From: UBA4416 sp040387555
GTDB taxonomy: Bacteria; Bacteroidota; Bacteroidia; B-17B0; Aurantibacillaceae
Direction: 5' to 3'
Length of the DNA: 64,000 nt
Assembly: GCA_040387555.1 (NCBI GenBank)
Contig: JAZKDO010000003.1
Coordinates: 1,116,001 to 1,180,000 of the forward strand
Position 1 is the first letter of the stretch. The number at the start of each line of letters is the position of its first letter. Positions 17,925-27,544 of this stretch are shown piece by piece. Below the pieces are notes generated by a model. It saw nothing but the letters and a program-made list of their open reading frames with translations. It ran no database searches and had not been told where the DNA came from. A program made the position numbers and the translations under genes.

Positions 17925-19241
17925 TTATACCCTTATACCTATTACACACACATCATCCACCTGTTCCAGATCTCCTTTCCATTCCAGAAAAGTGTTTCTC
18001 AGAATTTCTTTCTGACTTGGGAGATCCAATGGAGCTATTTTTTGAAGAGTGTTATTCAATTTCTTTTTGGTGAATTTTTTTCCTTTGCTTCCTCCAAACA
18101 GATCAGCATAACCATCAGTATAAAAATAGAGCATATCACCTTTTGATGCGTTTATGGTATGTAAAGTAAAGGGTTCCATTTTATGGCCGATTCCTACAGG
18201 CATTTTATCACTTGGCAGTTTATGCAACTCATTATTATGAATATGCGTTTGAAAACTGTTTCCAGATGCATAAGTGATCTTCCAGTTGTTTTTATGAAAT
18301 TTAATAACGACTCCATCCATTCCATCCTGTGATCCCTTTTTTGAAGTGTTTTCAATGATCCTGTTCCTTATGAATTCAAGAATTTTATCAGGCGAAATAA
18401 TACTTTTTTCATTAAGCGCTTCATTCAAAAATGATGTTATCAATAAACTCATGAATGCACCCGGAACACCATGCCCAGTGCAATCACAAACTGCAAGGTA
18501 AAAATCTCCGTTATGTTCTTTACCCCAGTAAAAATCTCCGCTAACAATGTCTTTTGGCTCAAACATGATCATGTTCTCCGGTAAGTGTTTATCAATTAGT
18601 TCCTGTGGCATTAAAAGAGATTCCTGGATTTTTTGAGCGTAATAAATACTGTCGGTGATTTCTTTATTCTTTTCAGCAAGCTTATTCAATGCATTTTCTT
18701 TTGCTTTTTCAAAAACAAACGTTACAATGAATACTATTAATGCAAGGCCAAATACACAGGTAGTTTTAAAAAAAGCCGCCCAGTTCAAATCGTATTTTAT
18801 AGGAGCTTCAAAACCAAAGGCATGTAAAATACTGAAACCAATAATTAAAAAAATGGTAATGAGCAGCCATACCAATGTATTAGGACTAATACCCAATAAT
18901 AACAAAGAGATTGTAGGAATTAATACAAACCAAGGTAATACAGGAGAAAATAAACCACCCGAGAAAAAACTACATAGTAAAATAGCCACAAACGCACAGT
19001 TAGCAATGTATAAATTTGCCGATAGGTTATAAGTTATCTTTTGTGTTGTGAATAATCTCAGATTGATTAGGAATATGATAAAGTTTACTGTCATGGCTAA
19101 GATGCCGTGCATATATCCAATCATCAAGCTTATCAAAATATAAAAAACAGAAAACAGCGCAGTGATACTGATAAAATTGCTCAGCAATTTTAAATTATTA
19201 ATACGTCTTCCCTGTTTTTTAAAGATGCTTTTTAGGATCAT
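17925..19241 (-). CDS. Integral-membrane SpoIIE/PP2C phosphatase
   Basis: 438 residues: about six membrane helices (22-43, 47-66, 76-95, 101-118, 120-140, 157-178) with no TPR sensor, a short coiled linker (180-205), then a SpoIIE-type PP2C domain (about 210-438). Active-site acids are seen in DIVSGDFYWG, D253 of CDCTGHGVPGAFMS, YTDGYADLFGG and VDDVCVIGIRV. The output domain is closely related to those at 7905-10031 and 50535-52865, while the input differs, so it probably reads a membrane or small-molecule signal. It begins 10 bp after the FAD-enzyme gene and is likely cotranscribed with it. Confidence 0.92.
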   Translation of the reverse strand: MILKSIFKKQGRRINNLKLLSNFISITALFSVFYILISLMIGYMHGILAMTVNFIIFLINLRLFTTQKITYNLSANLYIANCAFVAILLCSFFSGGLFSPVLPWFVLIPTISLLLLGISPNTLVWLLITIFLIIGFSILHAFGFEAPIKYDLNWAAFFKTTCVFGLALIVFIVTFVFEKAKENALNKLAEKNKEITDSIYYAQKIQESLLMPQELIDKHLPENMIMFEPKDIVSGDFYWGKEHNGDFYLAVCDCTGHGVPGAFMSLLITSFLNEALNEKSIISPDKILEFIRNRIIENTSKKGSQDGMDGVVIKFHKNNWKITYASGNSFQTHIHNNELHKLPSDKMPVGIGHKMEPFTLHTINASKGDMLYFYTDGYADLFGGSKGKKFTKKKLNNTLQKIAPLDLPSQKEILRNTFLEWKGDLEQVDDVCVIGIRV

Positions 19242-19251
19242 GTTTGATGTT

Positions 19252-20949
19252 TTATAATGGATTTTTCCAAGCTAAACCTTTATTAAATCTTTCCTGATCT
19301 TTGAATCTTATGACATCTAATAAAAATGGCTGATCAAATTTCCAAAGCTCACATAAGGATGATTTATTACCACTGACCTCAATGATATTGTTAACAGCTC
19401 TCCTAGCGGCTTCATTGGCTCCTTCCATCGTGGCCAAATCTGTATAGGTTTTTACGTAGTCAGAAGCCAGGAACAGATTTGGAATTTCCGTATAAGAATT
19501 TGGCCTTAATGTCCAGGTATTGATCTGGTTTACCAATAAGGGTTCTTTATTGGATAAGTCTTTTAGTTTATCTAATGCTTCATTATCTAATGTTCCTTTC
19601 ATTAATGAAGACGCTTCTTTTGTTACGAGTTCAATATCGGTATCCAAATAAACAAAGCGTTTCATTTCATCTTTAAGAATTTCACTTCCTCCAAAATTAA
19701 TTTCCTGTTTAAGTTGTTGCCATACCTCTTCCTTTACTTCCTCAATCGTACATTCCTGAGCTGTTTTTCCATTAAAATTTCCAGGTGATGTCCAGTCAGA
19801 AATGTCAACAGATAAAACACCTTTTACGGTGCCATCATAACGGTTCTGAATATCATAATTTCCCCAAAACTGTATTTGAGATATAGAAGTTAGTGCCCAG
19901 TTGGTATTAGCATATATGGTATGGCCTTTATGCATATCAAACTGTTCAGTTAAATAAAATTGAATTCCATTCATCCATTCCACATTTGGAGCTAACAGTA
20001 TGATGTTTTTAAGAGAGGCATCAGCTTTTAGCATGTCTTTATTAATCATTTGGGCAGCCACTTCAACAGGAGTTGCCAGCAAGTAATAATCACCGGTAAC
20101 TATCTGCACTGTTTGAGAACCATTGACCGGACGAACAGCAACACCTGAAATTTTATCGCCATCCATATTGATATTAACCAGTTCCTGTCCTTTATTATAT
20201 TTAACACCTTTTGATTGAAGATAGGTCAACCAGGGGTTAAGCCATACATCACTTGTGGGCCCATTGAGTACGCGGTCAGTATCTTTGGATTTTGTATTGA
20301 TCATGCCATAAATCAATTGCAAAAAGATTGTACCAACAGTTCTGGTACTGGCACTTTGTGCTTTTGCTGCAACTAATGATCGGGTTAAACCTTCCACTAA
20401 TAACGATCGGTATGCTTCACTAAAATCATCTGCTCTCAAGTATTCCCACCAGCCTATTTGTTCATATTCATTTAAGTAGCGGTCACCGCAGGAAGTCATT
20501 AACTGCCATATTTTTTCAGAGAAGAATTCTATTTCTTCGGGTTTTAATTCGGCACCAGCCTCAATAAATCCCATAAATATTTCAATCACATCTTTTAAAG
20601 AGCTTGGAAAATTAACCGGGATAGTCATTGGTAAATGACCTATCTGTGTGATCTCCACATCTTCTGTAGGTACTAAATTATCAAAACATGTTTTTCCCGG
20701 TGAAAAGGGAATACGGCTCATGGTATCTGTAACGTGCTTGTAAAATCCTGGAAAAAAACGAAAACCATGTTCGCCCGGTAAAAAATTATCCTGTTTTAAA
20801 TTGGTTCCCGGAACATTAACACTGCGCGCTTTTCCGCCAACGTATTCTGTATTTCTATCGTACACTTCAACTTCAAAACCTCTTTCTATTAATTCATGTG
20901 CAGCACTCATTCCAGCTACACCGCCACCTAAAATAATTACTTTAGCCAT
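19252..20949 (-). CDS. FAD-dependent amine-oxidase/phytoene-desaturase-like oxidoreductase
   Basis: 565 residues. The N-terminus is a Rossmann FAD-binding motif (IILGGGVAGMSAAHELIERG, ending in acidic EVYDR about residue 31), followed by GGKARS, typical of the flavin amine oxidase superfamily that includes phytoene desaturases and hydroxysqualene dehydroxylases. The C-terminal FAD-binding segment is LFLASDYVKTYTDLATMEGA with ANEAARRAVNNI. The substrate cannot be told from sequence, and no carotenoid or hopanoid gene lies nearby. It shares a transcript with the downstream membrane SpoIIE phosphatase (10-bp gap), which is an unexplained pairing. Confidence 0.85.
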   Translation of the reverse strand: MAKVIILGGGVAGMSAAHELIERGFEVEVYDRNTEYVGGKARSVNVPGTNLKQDNFLPGEHGFRFFPGFYKHVTDTMSRIPFSPGKTCFDNLVPTEDVEITQIGHLPMTIPVNFPSSLKDVIEIFMGFIEAGAELKPEEIEFFSEKIWQLMTSCGDRYLNEYEQIGWWEYLRADDFSEAYRSLLVEGLTRSLVAAKAQSASTRTVGTIFLQLIYGMINTKSKDTDRVLNGPTSDVWLNPWLTYLQSKGVKYNKGQELVNINMDGDKISGVAVRPVNGSQTVQIVTGDYYLLATPVEVAAQMINKDMLKADASLKNIILLAPNVEWMNGIQFYLTEQFDMHKGHTIYANTNWALTSISQIQFWGNYDIQNRYDGTVKGVLSVDISDWTSPGNFNGKTAQECTIEEVKEEVWQQLKQEINFGGSEILKDEMKRFVYLDTDIELVTKEASSLMKGTLDNEALDKLKDLSNKEPLLVNQINTWTLRPNSYTEIPNLFLASDYVKTYTDLATMEGANEAARRAVNNIIEVSGNKSSLCELWKFDQPFLLDVIRFKDQERFNKGLAWKNPL

Positions 20950-20972
20950 AAATAATTGATGTTGTTTTAAAA

Positions 20973-20980
20973 CAAATATA
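20973..20980 (-). promoter_or_regulatory. -7 box of the FAD-enzyme gene
   Basis: TATATTTG on the reverse strand, exact match to TAnnTTTG, 23 bp before the start codon. Confidence 0.6.
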
Positions 20981-21112
20981 AAATAAAAACGATTGAGAAA
21001 TTAACAATTTACAAACCCATTAAAAATTACTCATATTTTTTTGCTTTATTTGCTCAACTGATTTTCACGCACACATTAAAAGAGACCTTTTACAAATTTT
21101 AAAAATTCACCT

Positions 21113-22657
21113 ATGAAAGTTGGAATTCCATCGGAAATATCTCCCAATGAACTAAGAGTTGCTGCAACTCCAAAAACAGTCAAACGATTGCAAAAGCAAG
21201 GATTTGAAGTTTACATTCAACACAATGCCGGAGTTAAAGCAAATTTTTCGGATAAAGATTTTGAAGAAGCAGGAGCTAAAATAGTTTCTACACCAGCTGA
21301 AATTTACGGACAATCAGATATAGTACTGAAGGTAAAAGAACCTTCGATGGAAGAGGTAAATTTAATGAAGGAAGGTCTGGTGATGTTGAGCTATTTGTGG
21401 CCGGCGCAAAACCAGGAATTACTTCAGAAACTAGCAGATAAAAAAGTAAATGCCATTGCCATGGATGCGATCCCTCGTATTTCAAGAGCGCAAAAAATGG
21501 ATGTTTTATCTTCGATGGCAAACATTGCAGGATACAGAGCGGTTATTGAAGGATCTTATCATTTTGGAAGATTTTTGAATGGACAAATTACAGCTGCCGG
21601 AAAAGTTGAGCCAGCGAAAGTATTGGTTATTGGTGCCGGTGTAGCCGGATTAGCAGCATTAGGTGCGGCTAATTCATTAGGCGCTATTGTGAGAGCGTTT
21701 GACACCAGGAAAGAAGTTGCTGAGCAAATTCAATCTATGGGTGGAGAGTTTTTGACGGTAGAAATAGAAGAAGACGGTGCAACATCATCCGGTTACTCAA
21801 AAGAAATGAGTAAAGAGTTTATTGAAGCGGAGATGAAACTGTTTTTTGAACAAGCTAAAGAAGTAGATATTGTAATTACCACTGCGCAAATTCCTGGCAG
21901 ACCAGCACCTAAACTGTGGTTGGATTATCACGTGGCTGCTATGAAGCCCGGATCTGTCATTGTTGATTTAGCCGCGTCCTCAGGAGGTAACTGTGTAGAA
22001 ACAAGAAATGGGGAGGTTTATACAACGCCTAACGGTGTTACAATCGTTGGTAAATTAAATCAGTTGCCCAGTCAGGCTTCTCAGTTATACGGAAACAACT
22101 TATGTCATTTATTAGATGATATGGGTAAAGCAGAAAAATGGAAGATCGATATGGAAGATGCTGTTGTATCAAGAGCAATGGTAACCCATAACGGGAAAAT
22201 TAACTGGCCGCCTGCGCCGCTTCCGGTTAGTCCTACAGCGGGTGGTGCTGTAAAAGCAGTTCCTCCAACAGCTGAAGAGGTAAAAATATCTGACGCTGAA
22301 AAAGCGAAAAAAGAAACCACCTCGATGTTCATTCGTTTGGCAGTAGTGGGTGCTTTATTGTTTTTTGTAGGAAAATTTGCACCGGCCGAATTTATTCAAC
22401 ATTTCACGGTGTTTGTATTAGCGGTGTTTGTAGGTTGGCAATTGATTGCCAATGTTGCGCACTCTTTACACACACCTTTAATGGCTGTAACTAATGCTAT
22501 TAGCGGAATCATTGTTGTTGGTGGATTATTACAAACAACCGACGACCTTTCAAATCCAATGACCATTTTAGCGTTCATTGCAATTTTGGTTGCCAGCATT
22601 AATATTGTTGGAGGTTTCGTAGTTACTCATCGTATGTTGAAAATGTTTAAAAAATAG
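21113..22657 (+). CDS. pntA: NAD(P) transhydrogenase alpha subunit
   Basis: 514 residues, like the long E. coli form. Domain I (1-380) binds NAD(H): it opens KVGIPSEISPNELRVAATP and has the nucleotide fold VLVIGAGVAGLAALGAANSLGAIVRAFDTR (about 169-198). The C-terminal part (about 400-510) has four membrane helices (LAVVGALLFFVGKFAP onward), forming half of the proton channel. With PntB it couples hydride transfer from NADH to NADP+ to proton entry across the inner membrane. The stop is 7 bp before pntB. Confidence 0.96.
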   Translation: MKVGIPSEISPNELRVAATPKTVKRLQKQGFEVYIQHNAGVKANFSDKDFEEAGAKIVSTPAEIYGQSDIVLKVKEPSMEEVNLMKEGLVMLSYLWPAQNQELLQKLADKKVNAIAMDAIPRISRAQKMDVLSSMANIAGYRAVIEGSYHFGRFLNGQITAAGKVEPAKVLVIGAGVAGLAALGAANSLGAIVRAFDTRKEVAEQIQSMGGEFLTVEIEEDGATSSGYSKEMSKEFIEAEMKLFFEQAKEVDIVITTAQIPGRPAPKLWLDYHVAAMKPGSVIVDLAASSGGNCVETRNGEVYTTPNGVTIVGKLNQLPSQASQLYGNNLCHLLDDMGKAEKWKIDMEDAVVSRAMVTHNGKINWPPAPLPVSPTAGGAVKAVPPTAEEVKISDAEKAKKETTSMFIRLAVVGALLFFVGKFAPAEFIQHFTVFVLAVFVGWQLIANVAHSLHTPLMAVTNAISGIIVVGGLLQTTDDLSNPMTILAFIAILVASINIVGGFVVTHRMLKMFKK

Positions 22658-22664
22658 AAAAATT

Positions 22665-24065
22665 ATGTTTATCGCAAAAGAAATACAAACAGCAGCATAT
22701 TTATTTGCCAGTATCCTGTTCATTTTAAGTTTAGGAGGATTATCCTCACAAGAATCGGCAAAACGTGGTGTGTATTACGGTATTATTGGTATGATTGTAG
22801 CCATTATCGCCACTGTTTTAGGACAAGAGGTTTCCGGTCATATTTATATTATTGCGGCTATTTCAGTTGCTTCGGTAATCGGTTTATTATTAGCCCGTAA
22901 AGTAGAGATGACGTCTATGCCTCAGTTAGTAGCTATATTACATAGTTTTGTAGGACTAGCAGCAGTACTGGTTGGTTTTGGTTCATACTTAGATCCGGAG
23001 ACACAAGCTTTACATGGCGCCGCTCATATGATTCACTTAGTAGAAGTGTTCATCGGAATTTTTATAGGTGCCATTACCTTAACCGGTTCTATCATTGCCT
23101 GGGGGAAATTAGACGGGAAAGTTCCTTCGAAACCATGGAGTTTTAAAGGGCTCCAAACTATGAACCTGTTACTTCTTTCAGCATGTATTATATTGGGTGT
23201 TTTCTTTTGTAAAGCAGAAGGAACAGGCGGCATGTTATACCTTGGCATCATGACGGCCATTGCTTCATTTATTGGTGTTGTGTTGGTTATGGCCATTGGT
23301 GGCGGAGATATGCCGGTAGTTGTATCGATGTTAAACTCTTATTCAGGTTGGGCTGCATCAGCAGCGGGCTTTATGTTAGGTAACGATTTATTGATTGTAA
23401 CCGGCGCGTTAGTTGGTAGTTCTGGTGCTATTCTTTCTATGCATATGTGTCATGCAATGAACCGATCTTTCTTCTCGGTTATTTTTGCAAGTGGTTCAGG
23501 TAATGGATCCGGCGGTGAAAAAAAGGCGATCGAAGGTGAAGTAACCTCTTTAAATCATGAAGAGGTTTCGGTTCTATTAAAAGAAGCTAGATCTGTGGTT
23601 ATTGTTCCTGGTTACGGAATGGCTGTTGCAAAAGCTCAATATCCCATTTATGATATGGTTCAAACATTGCGTAAAGCAGGTAAAAATGTACGTTTTGCTA
23701 TTCATCCTGTGGCAGGCCGTTTACCAGGCCATATGAATGTATTATTAGCAGAGGCAAACGTTCCATACGATATTGTTATGGAAATGGATGAAATAAATGA
23801 TGATATGCCAAATACCGATGTGGTTATGGTTATTGGTGCAAACGACGTAGTAAATCCAAGCGCACAAGACGATCCTGCTAGTTCTATTTACGGGATGCCT
23901 GTAATTGAAGCATGGAAAGCCGAAAAAGTCATTATCATGAAACGTTCAATGTCTGCCGGTTACTCAGGAGAAGATAATCCTTTGTTCTATAAACCAAATT
24001 CAGAAATGTTGTATGGTGATGCTAAGGCTAGCGTAGAAAAAATTATGAGCTTTTTAAAGGTTTAA
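22665..24065 (+). CDS. pntB: NAD(P) transhydrogenase beta subunit
   Basis: 466 residues: eight to nine membrane helices (1-265) and the cytoplasmic NADP(H)-binding domain III (about 295-466). Domain III has the hallmark VPGYGMAVAKAQ, then HPVAGRLPGHMNVLLAEA, DDMPNTDVVMVIGANDVVNP and KRSMSAGYSG. It completes the transhydrogenase with PntA; the two are one operon followed by a terminator. Length matches the E. coli protein. Confidence 0.96.
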   Translation: MFIAKEIQTAAYLFASILFILSLGGLSSQESAKRGVYYGIIGMIVAIIATVLGQEVSGHIYIIAAISVASVIGLLLARKVEMTSMPQLVAILHSFVGLAAVLVGFGSYLDPETQALHGAAHMIHLVEVFIGIFIGAITLTGSIIAWGKLDGKVPSKPWSFKGLQTMNLLLLSACIILGVFFCKAEGTGGMLYLGIMTAIASFIGVVLVMAIGGGDMPVVVSMLNSYSGWAASAAGFMLGNDLLIVTGALVGSSGAILSMHMCHAMNRSFFSVIFASGSGNGSGGEKKAIEGEVTSLNHEEVSVLLKEARSVVIVPGYGMAVAKAQYPIYDMVQTLRKAGKNVRFAIHPVAGRLPGHMNVLLAEANVPYDIVMEMDEINDDMPNTDVVMVIGANDVVNPSAQDDPASSIYGMPVIEAWKAEKVIIMKRSMSAGYSGEDNPLFYKPNSEMLYGDAKASVEKIMSFLKV

Positions 24066-24087
24066 AGTTTTATTACAGATGTTTTTT

Positions 24088-24116
24088 AAAGGTGTATAAT
24101 GTGCATACACCTTTTT
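24088..24116 (+). terminator. Terminator after pntAB
   Basis: AAAGGTGTAT and ATACACCTTT form a 10-bp stem around a 7-nt loop, followed by TTAAT, 22 bp after the pntB stop. Confidence 0.85.
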
Positions 24117-24190
24117 AATCAAAAAGAAGAAATGAGCCCATCTTGTTAGTAACTCATCTAAAACAGAACCTCCTTCCTTCTAAAATGTCA

Positions 24191-24198
24191 TACTTTTG
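24191..24198 (+). promoter_or_regulatory. -7 box before the 218-residue secreted protein gene
   Basis: TACTTTTG matches TAnnTTTG exactly and lies 20 bp before the ATG at 24219. Confidence 0.55.
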
Positions 24199-24218
24199 GT
24201 ATATAAAAATTAAACGCT

Positions 24219-24875
24219 ATGATTAATCTAAAACTATATTTCGCATTTTTTTGTTTTTTTGCCTATTTAAATATTTTCTCTCAAAATATAGTAGGTGATA
24301 ATAAAATACAAACTATTACCAATGATCCAATTCCCACTGTTCTATTGACCTTTGATGCAATTTTTGATAATACGAAAGTTGAGTTAACATGGGCTTCTAA
24401 TTCTGAGAATAATAATAATTTTTTCGTAATTGAAAAGTCAAAAGATGCGATGAATTTTGAAAGTGTAACATCTGTTAAGGCTTTTGGTAATAACAGTAAT
24501 ATCATTAGTTATTTTGATGTTGATTATTTACCGTTTGATGGCATATCCTATTACCGTTTAACGCAGATCAACGAAAAAGGAAAAAAATTAACATCCCGTT
24601 TAGTATCTATTAATAATAAAGTGTCATCCAATAACTTATCCATGAATAACAGTGCGGTTTATGATACACCTGCCAGTTTAATGGGGTCGGAAAATAATGA
24701 AGTATTGGTTGTTTTAAGAAACGACAAAGGTGAAGAAACTCATACGAAAGTGGTTATTGATACACAAAATAACGTTATTTCATCTGATGCATCTTCAAAG
24801 CTTGAAAACGGCGTTTATACCGTTGTTGCTTCTTCAGATAATAAATTGCATAGCCAGAAATTAGTGGTAAAATAA
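24219..24875 (+). CDS. Secreted protein with an Ig/FN3-like strand-rich domain
   Basis: 218 residues: signal peptide (1-22, ending IFSQ) and a beta-rich domain (about 40-130). Residues resembling DNTKVELTWASNSENNNNFFVIEKSKDAMNFE and ISYYRLTQINEKGK match the FN3-like module that usually precedes a T9SS sorting domain. The C-terminal 70 residues (EVLVVLRNDKGEETHTKVVI, then a strand and LHSQKLVVK) look like a shortened sorting-type domain ending in K. The gene is alone with its own promoter. Function unknown; exported location is likely. Confidence 0.75.
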   Translation: MINLKLYFAFFCFFAYLNIFSQNIVGDNKIQTITNDPIPTVLLTFDAIFDNTKVELTWASNSENNNNFFVIEKSKDAMNFESVTSVKAFGNNSNIISYFDVDYLPFDGISYYRLTQINEKGKKLTSRLVSINNKVSSNNLSMNNSAVYDTPASLMGSENNEVLVVLRNDKGEETHTKVVIDTQNNVISSDASSKLENGVYTVVASSDNKLHSQKLVVK

Positions 24876-24880
24876 TTGTT

Positions 24881-25639
24881 TTAAAATAACCCCACTTCGT
24901 TTGTATTTATCCACCCTTCGTTCCCATTTTCTAATTTAATATTTGTCCACTCCGGATTGGATTCCAATACATTTACTTTTGCTCCTTCATGTAAACTGAA
25001 CTTGGTTTTTGAAGTAATGAACGGTTCTTCATGAATTTTGGACTCTCGATTTAGAATAACAGCAAAGTTTAATTCCTGTTTACTTTTAAGGGCCATAAAT
25101 CCAAATACCATAGAACCGGTAAAAATTATGAACGAAATTAAACCAAGGAAAAAACCAATTCTTTTTAAGAAAAATTGATTTGAGATAAAAAAAATGAATG
25201 TAAAAGCGAAAGCGACGGTCAGGCTAAAAATACTGGCCCACGCCCAACCTGTTGCTGATAACGAATTCACAACCCCGGACTTTAATGCTCCAATAAAAAA
25301 GTTCTCTTTACTTTCAATTTTATCGATCGTCTTTTCGTTTGCGATTTTCAAATTGGTTTTTATATCCTGGTGATTAGGCTCTAGTTTGTTTGCCAGTTCA
25401 TAATGATAGATGGCTTTCCCCAATTCATTATTTTTGTAATAAGCATTACCCAGGTTATAATGAAGTTTGTAGGAAGTAAAACCACTTTTAGCTATCGACT
25501 CATATAAACTGACAGCTTCTTTATAATTTTTTTCAGAGTATGCTTTTTCCGCTTTTTGTTCTAAAACATTAGTTGCATTTAAGGAAGCAAAACTAAAAGC
25601 CAGGCAAATTGAAAATAATATGTATTTAATTAGTTTCAT
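24881..25639 (-). CDS. batE: BatE: TPR and SH3-domain membrane protein
   Basis: 252 residues: signal peptide (1-22), two or three TPR units (28-100), two membrane helices (about 130-152 and 162-182) and a C-terminal bacterial SH3 domain (about 195-252, ending NGNEGWINTNEVGLF). This layout and the position after batD fit BatE of the Bacteroidota aerotolerance operon. Bat proteins sit at the membrane with a MoxR ATPase; their exact task is unsettled. The gene starts 3 bp after the batD stop. Confidence 0.85.
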   Translation of the reverse strand: MKLIKYILFSICLAFSFASLNATNVLEQKAEKAYSEKNYKEAVSLYESIAKSGFTSYKLHYNLGNAYYKNNELGKAIYHYELANKLEPNHQDIKTNLKIANEKTIDKIESKENFFIGALKSGVVNSLSATGWAWASIFSLTVAFAFTFIFFISNQFFLKRIGFFLGLISFIIFTGSMVFGFMALKSKQELNFAVILNRESKIHEEPFITSKTKFSLHEGAKVNVLESNPEWTNIKLENGNEGWINTNEVGLF

Positions 25640-25642
25640 TTT

Positions 25643-27472
25643 CTATTTTTTTATTTGCGCTTCAATTTGCGAAATTAACGCTATAGTATCCTGATATACT
25701 TTTTTCAAGTCTCCTGTTACAGCGCTTGGGGCATATTTAGCGTATTCGCAAGTATTTAATAAATCGATGACGCTTGTGGTTGTTTCTATAGAAACATTTT
25801 TCGACAATAGCATCTCTGAAATTTTTTCTTTCGAAAGATCAACAATTGATAGCGCAAACTTGTCACCAATATATTTATTCATCGCATTTAATACTTCTGT
25901 AAAAAACAAGTCTTTGTTATTTGCTAACATATGTTTTTCAGCAACGGTTAATTGTTTTTTTGCAAGTTTGGCTGCTTTGCGTTCTTTTACCGCAAGCATA
26001 TTGCTGTTTGCTTTCATGTGTTTTCTTACTAAGGATAACCCGGCAAAAAACATCAGTGTAGGAAATAATAATAATAGATAATGTGTGACAGAGGCGAAAA
26101 AATCGACATCGTTTTTATGTAATTCTAAGTCACCTGTTTTGATATATCGTATATCGTTTTCGCTTTTTTTGATTCCTTTTTTTGTTGGAGCAATGATTTG
26201 GGCTGAACCTGCGTCTCCCTCCAAAACGGTCAATTTAATGTCCGGTGATGGAATAGTGACATATTGTTTTTTATCAGCATCAAAATAATTAAAGTTGAGG
26301 TTATTTAAAATAAATTCTCCTTTTTCCCTTGGTATGATCAGATAATTGAACGTAATACTGCCAGAAACTCCTCCCAAAGTTTTTATGTTTTCTGAGACTT
26401 TAGGATCATAAGTTTCAAAACTTTCAGGCAGATTTAATTTTAACGGCTCAATTAGTTTAACATTTCCTCTTCCATTAATTGTAATTTTTAGATTAATAGC
26501 TTCATTGGCTTTTACTTTTTCTTTATCTAATTCAGCTTTATAACCAAAGTCCCCAACAGCACCAGAGAATTCCTGTGGTTTATTAGTAAATGGAAGCTCC
26601 AATACCTCCACTTTTACTGTTTTACTTTTCACTTTAACGACAACATCTTCATAACCACCTGCGCCAAAGAACTGTTCGAAAATGTTTCGTGGCTGTTTTT
26701 TAGTTGGCCTTCGAACAATACAATCCAGTTCCACCGGTTCAATAGTAATTTGTCCGCTACGTTGTGGAAAAAGAAAAACTTTGCTATAATCTGCCACATA
26801 ATACATCACCCCATTTACATTTTCCTGTTTTAAGCTAATCTGTTGATTATTGGTTTCTTGTTGCGACCAAAAACCGTTATAGGGTGGAAACTTCACATTT
26901 TGGAAACCTCTAAGGTCAACTCGCGAATATACTTTCTGTGTAAGCGTTAATTGCTCGCTTAAAAAACATTTTGTTTTGCTTAAAAATGTTCTAACAAATA
27001 AATCATCGTTTGTAATCTCACTGGCGTACTGATTTTTCTCTGCTTTTGGATTTTGCTGAGGTTGAGCCTGAGCATTTTGGGTGCCCTGTTGCTGTTGCTG
27101 ACCGCCACCTTTTACAACTTCTATGACAATGGGTTTAGATTCCAGTTTTTGATTGCCTGACATTACGGTGGCAACACCAATGGTAAACTTGCCTTCTTTT
27201 CTGGCTGCAATAAAAAATGAAATGGTAGTGGATTGTGAAATGTTTCCATTAACCATGCTCATACTTTGACTCTGGTTCGGACCGGAGTATAAATCAAAGT
27301 CGCTTAGATTTGGATAAACTAAATTATTTCCACTACCGTTTAAGGTAAAAGCAACCTGAAAAACTTCACCAACAGCAACTCTTGTTTTGCTTACCTGTGC
27401 GTAAAAGGCAGGCGACTGAGCTACAGCCCAAGATGAAACGAGTAAGAAGAATATGTATAATCGTTTTATCAT
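25643..27472 (-). CDS. batD: BatD-like oxygen tolerance protein
   Basis: 609 residues: signal peptide (ending WAVAQ), several periplasmic beta-sandwich domains typical of BatD (about 22-430), a membrane helix (about 463-482) and a cytoplasmic helical tail. It opens with SPAFYAQVSKTRVAVGEVFQVAFTLNG, typical of BatD, and has a Gln-rich linker (GGGQQQQQGTQNAQAQPQQN, about 122-141). The family is thought to be the periplasmic partner of the MoxR/BatA/BatB complex. It is preceded by 72 bp that hold one copy of the 24-bp dispersed repeat. Confidence 0.9.
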   Translation of the reverse strand: MIKRLYIFFLLVSSWAVAQSPAFYAQVSKTRVAVGEVFQVAFTLNGSGNNLVYPNLSDFDLYSGPNQSQSMSMVNGNISQSTTISFFIAARKEGKFTIGVATVMSGNQKLESKPIVIEVVKGGGQQQQQGTQNAQAQPQQNPKAEKNQYASEITNDDLFVRTFLSKTKCFLSEQLTLTQKVYSRVDLRGFQNVKFPPYNGFWSQQETNNQQISLKQENVNGVMYYVADYSKVFLFPQRSGQITIEPVELDCIVRRPTKKQPRNIFEQFFGAGGYEDVVVKVKSKTVKVEVLELPFTNKPQEFSGAVGDFGYKAELDKEKVKANEAINLKITINGRGNVKLIEPLKLNLPESFETYDPKVSENIKTLGGVSGSITFNYLIIPREKGEFILNNLNFNYFDADKKQYVTIPSPDIKLTVLEGDAGSAQIIAPTKKGIKKSENDIRYIKTGDLELHKNDVDFFASVTHYLLLLFPTLMFFAGLSLVRKHMKANSNMLAVKERKAAKLAKKQLTVAEKHMLANNKDLFFTEVLNAMNKYIGDKFALSIVDLSKEKISEMLLSKNVSIETTTSVIDLLNTCEYAKYAPSAVTGDLKKVYQDTIALISQIEAQIKK

Positions 27473-27487
27473 TTTATTTTCTGTATG

Positions 27488-27511
27488 TTCTCGACTTCGC
27501 TTGAACTGACA
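27488..27511. repeat. Dispersed 24-bp repeat, copy 1 (batC-batD spacer)
   Basis: TTCTCGACTTCGCTTGAACT followed by GACA. It differs by one base from the copies at 31444 and 61677 after allowing for orientation and one variable base. GC-rich compared with its surroundings. Confidence 0.8.
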
Positions 27512-27544
27512 ACTGTCTTATGTCTTTAATCTTACTTCTTGTTC

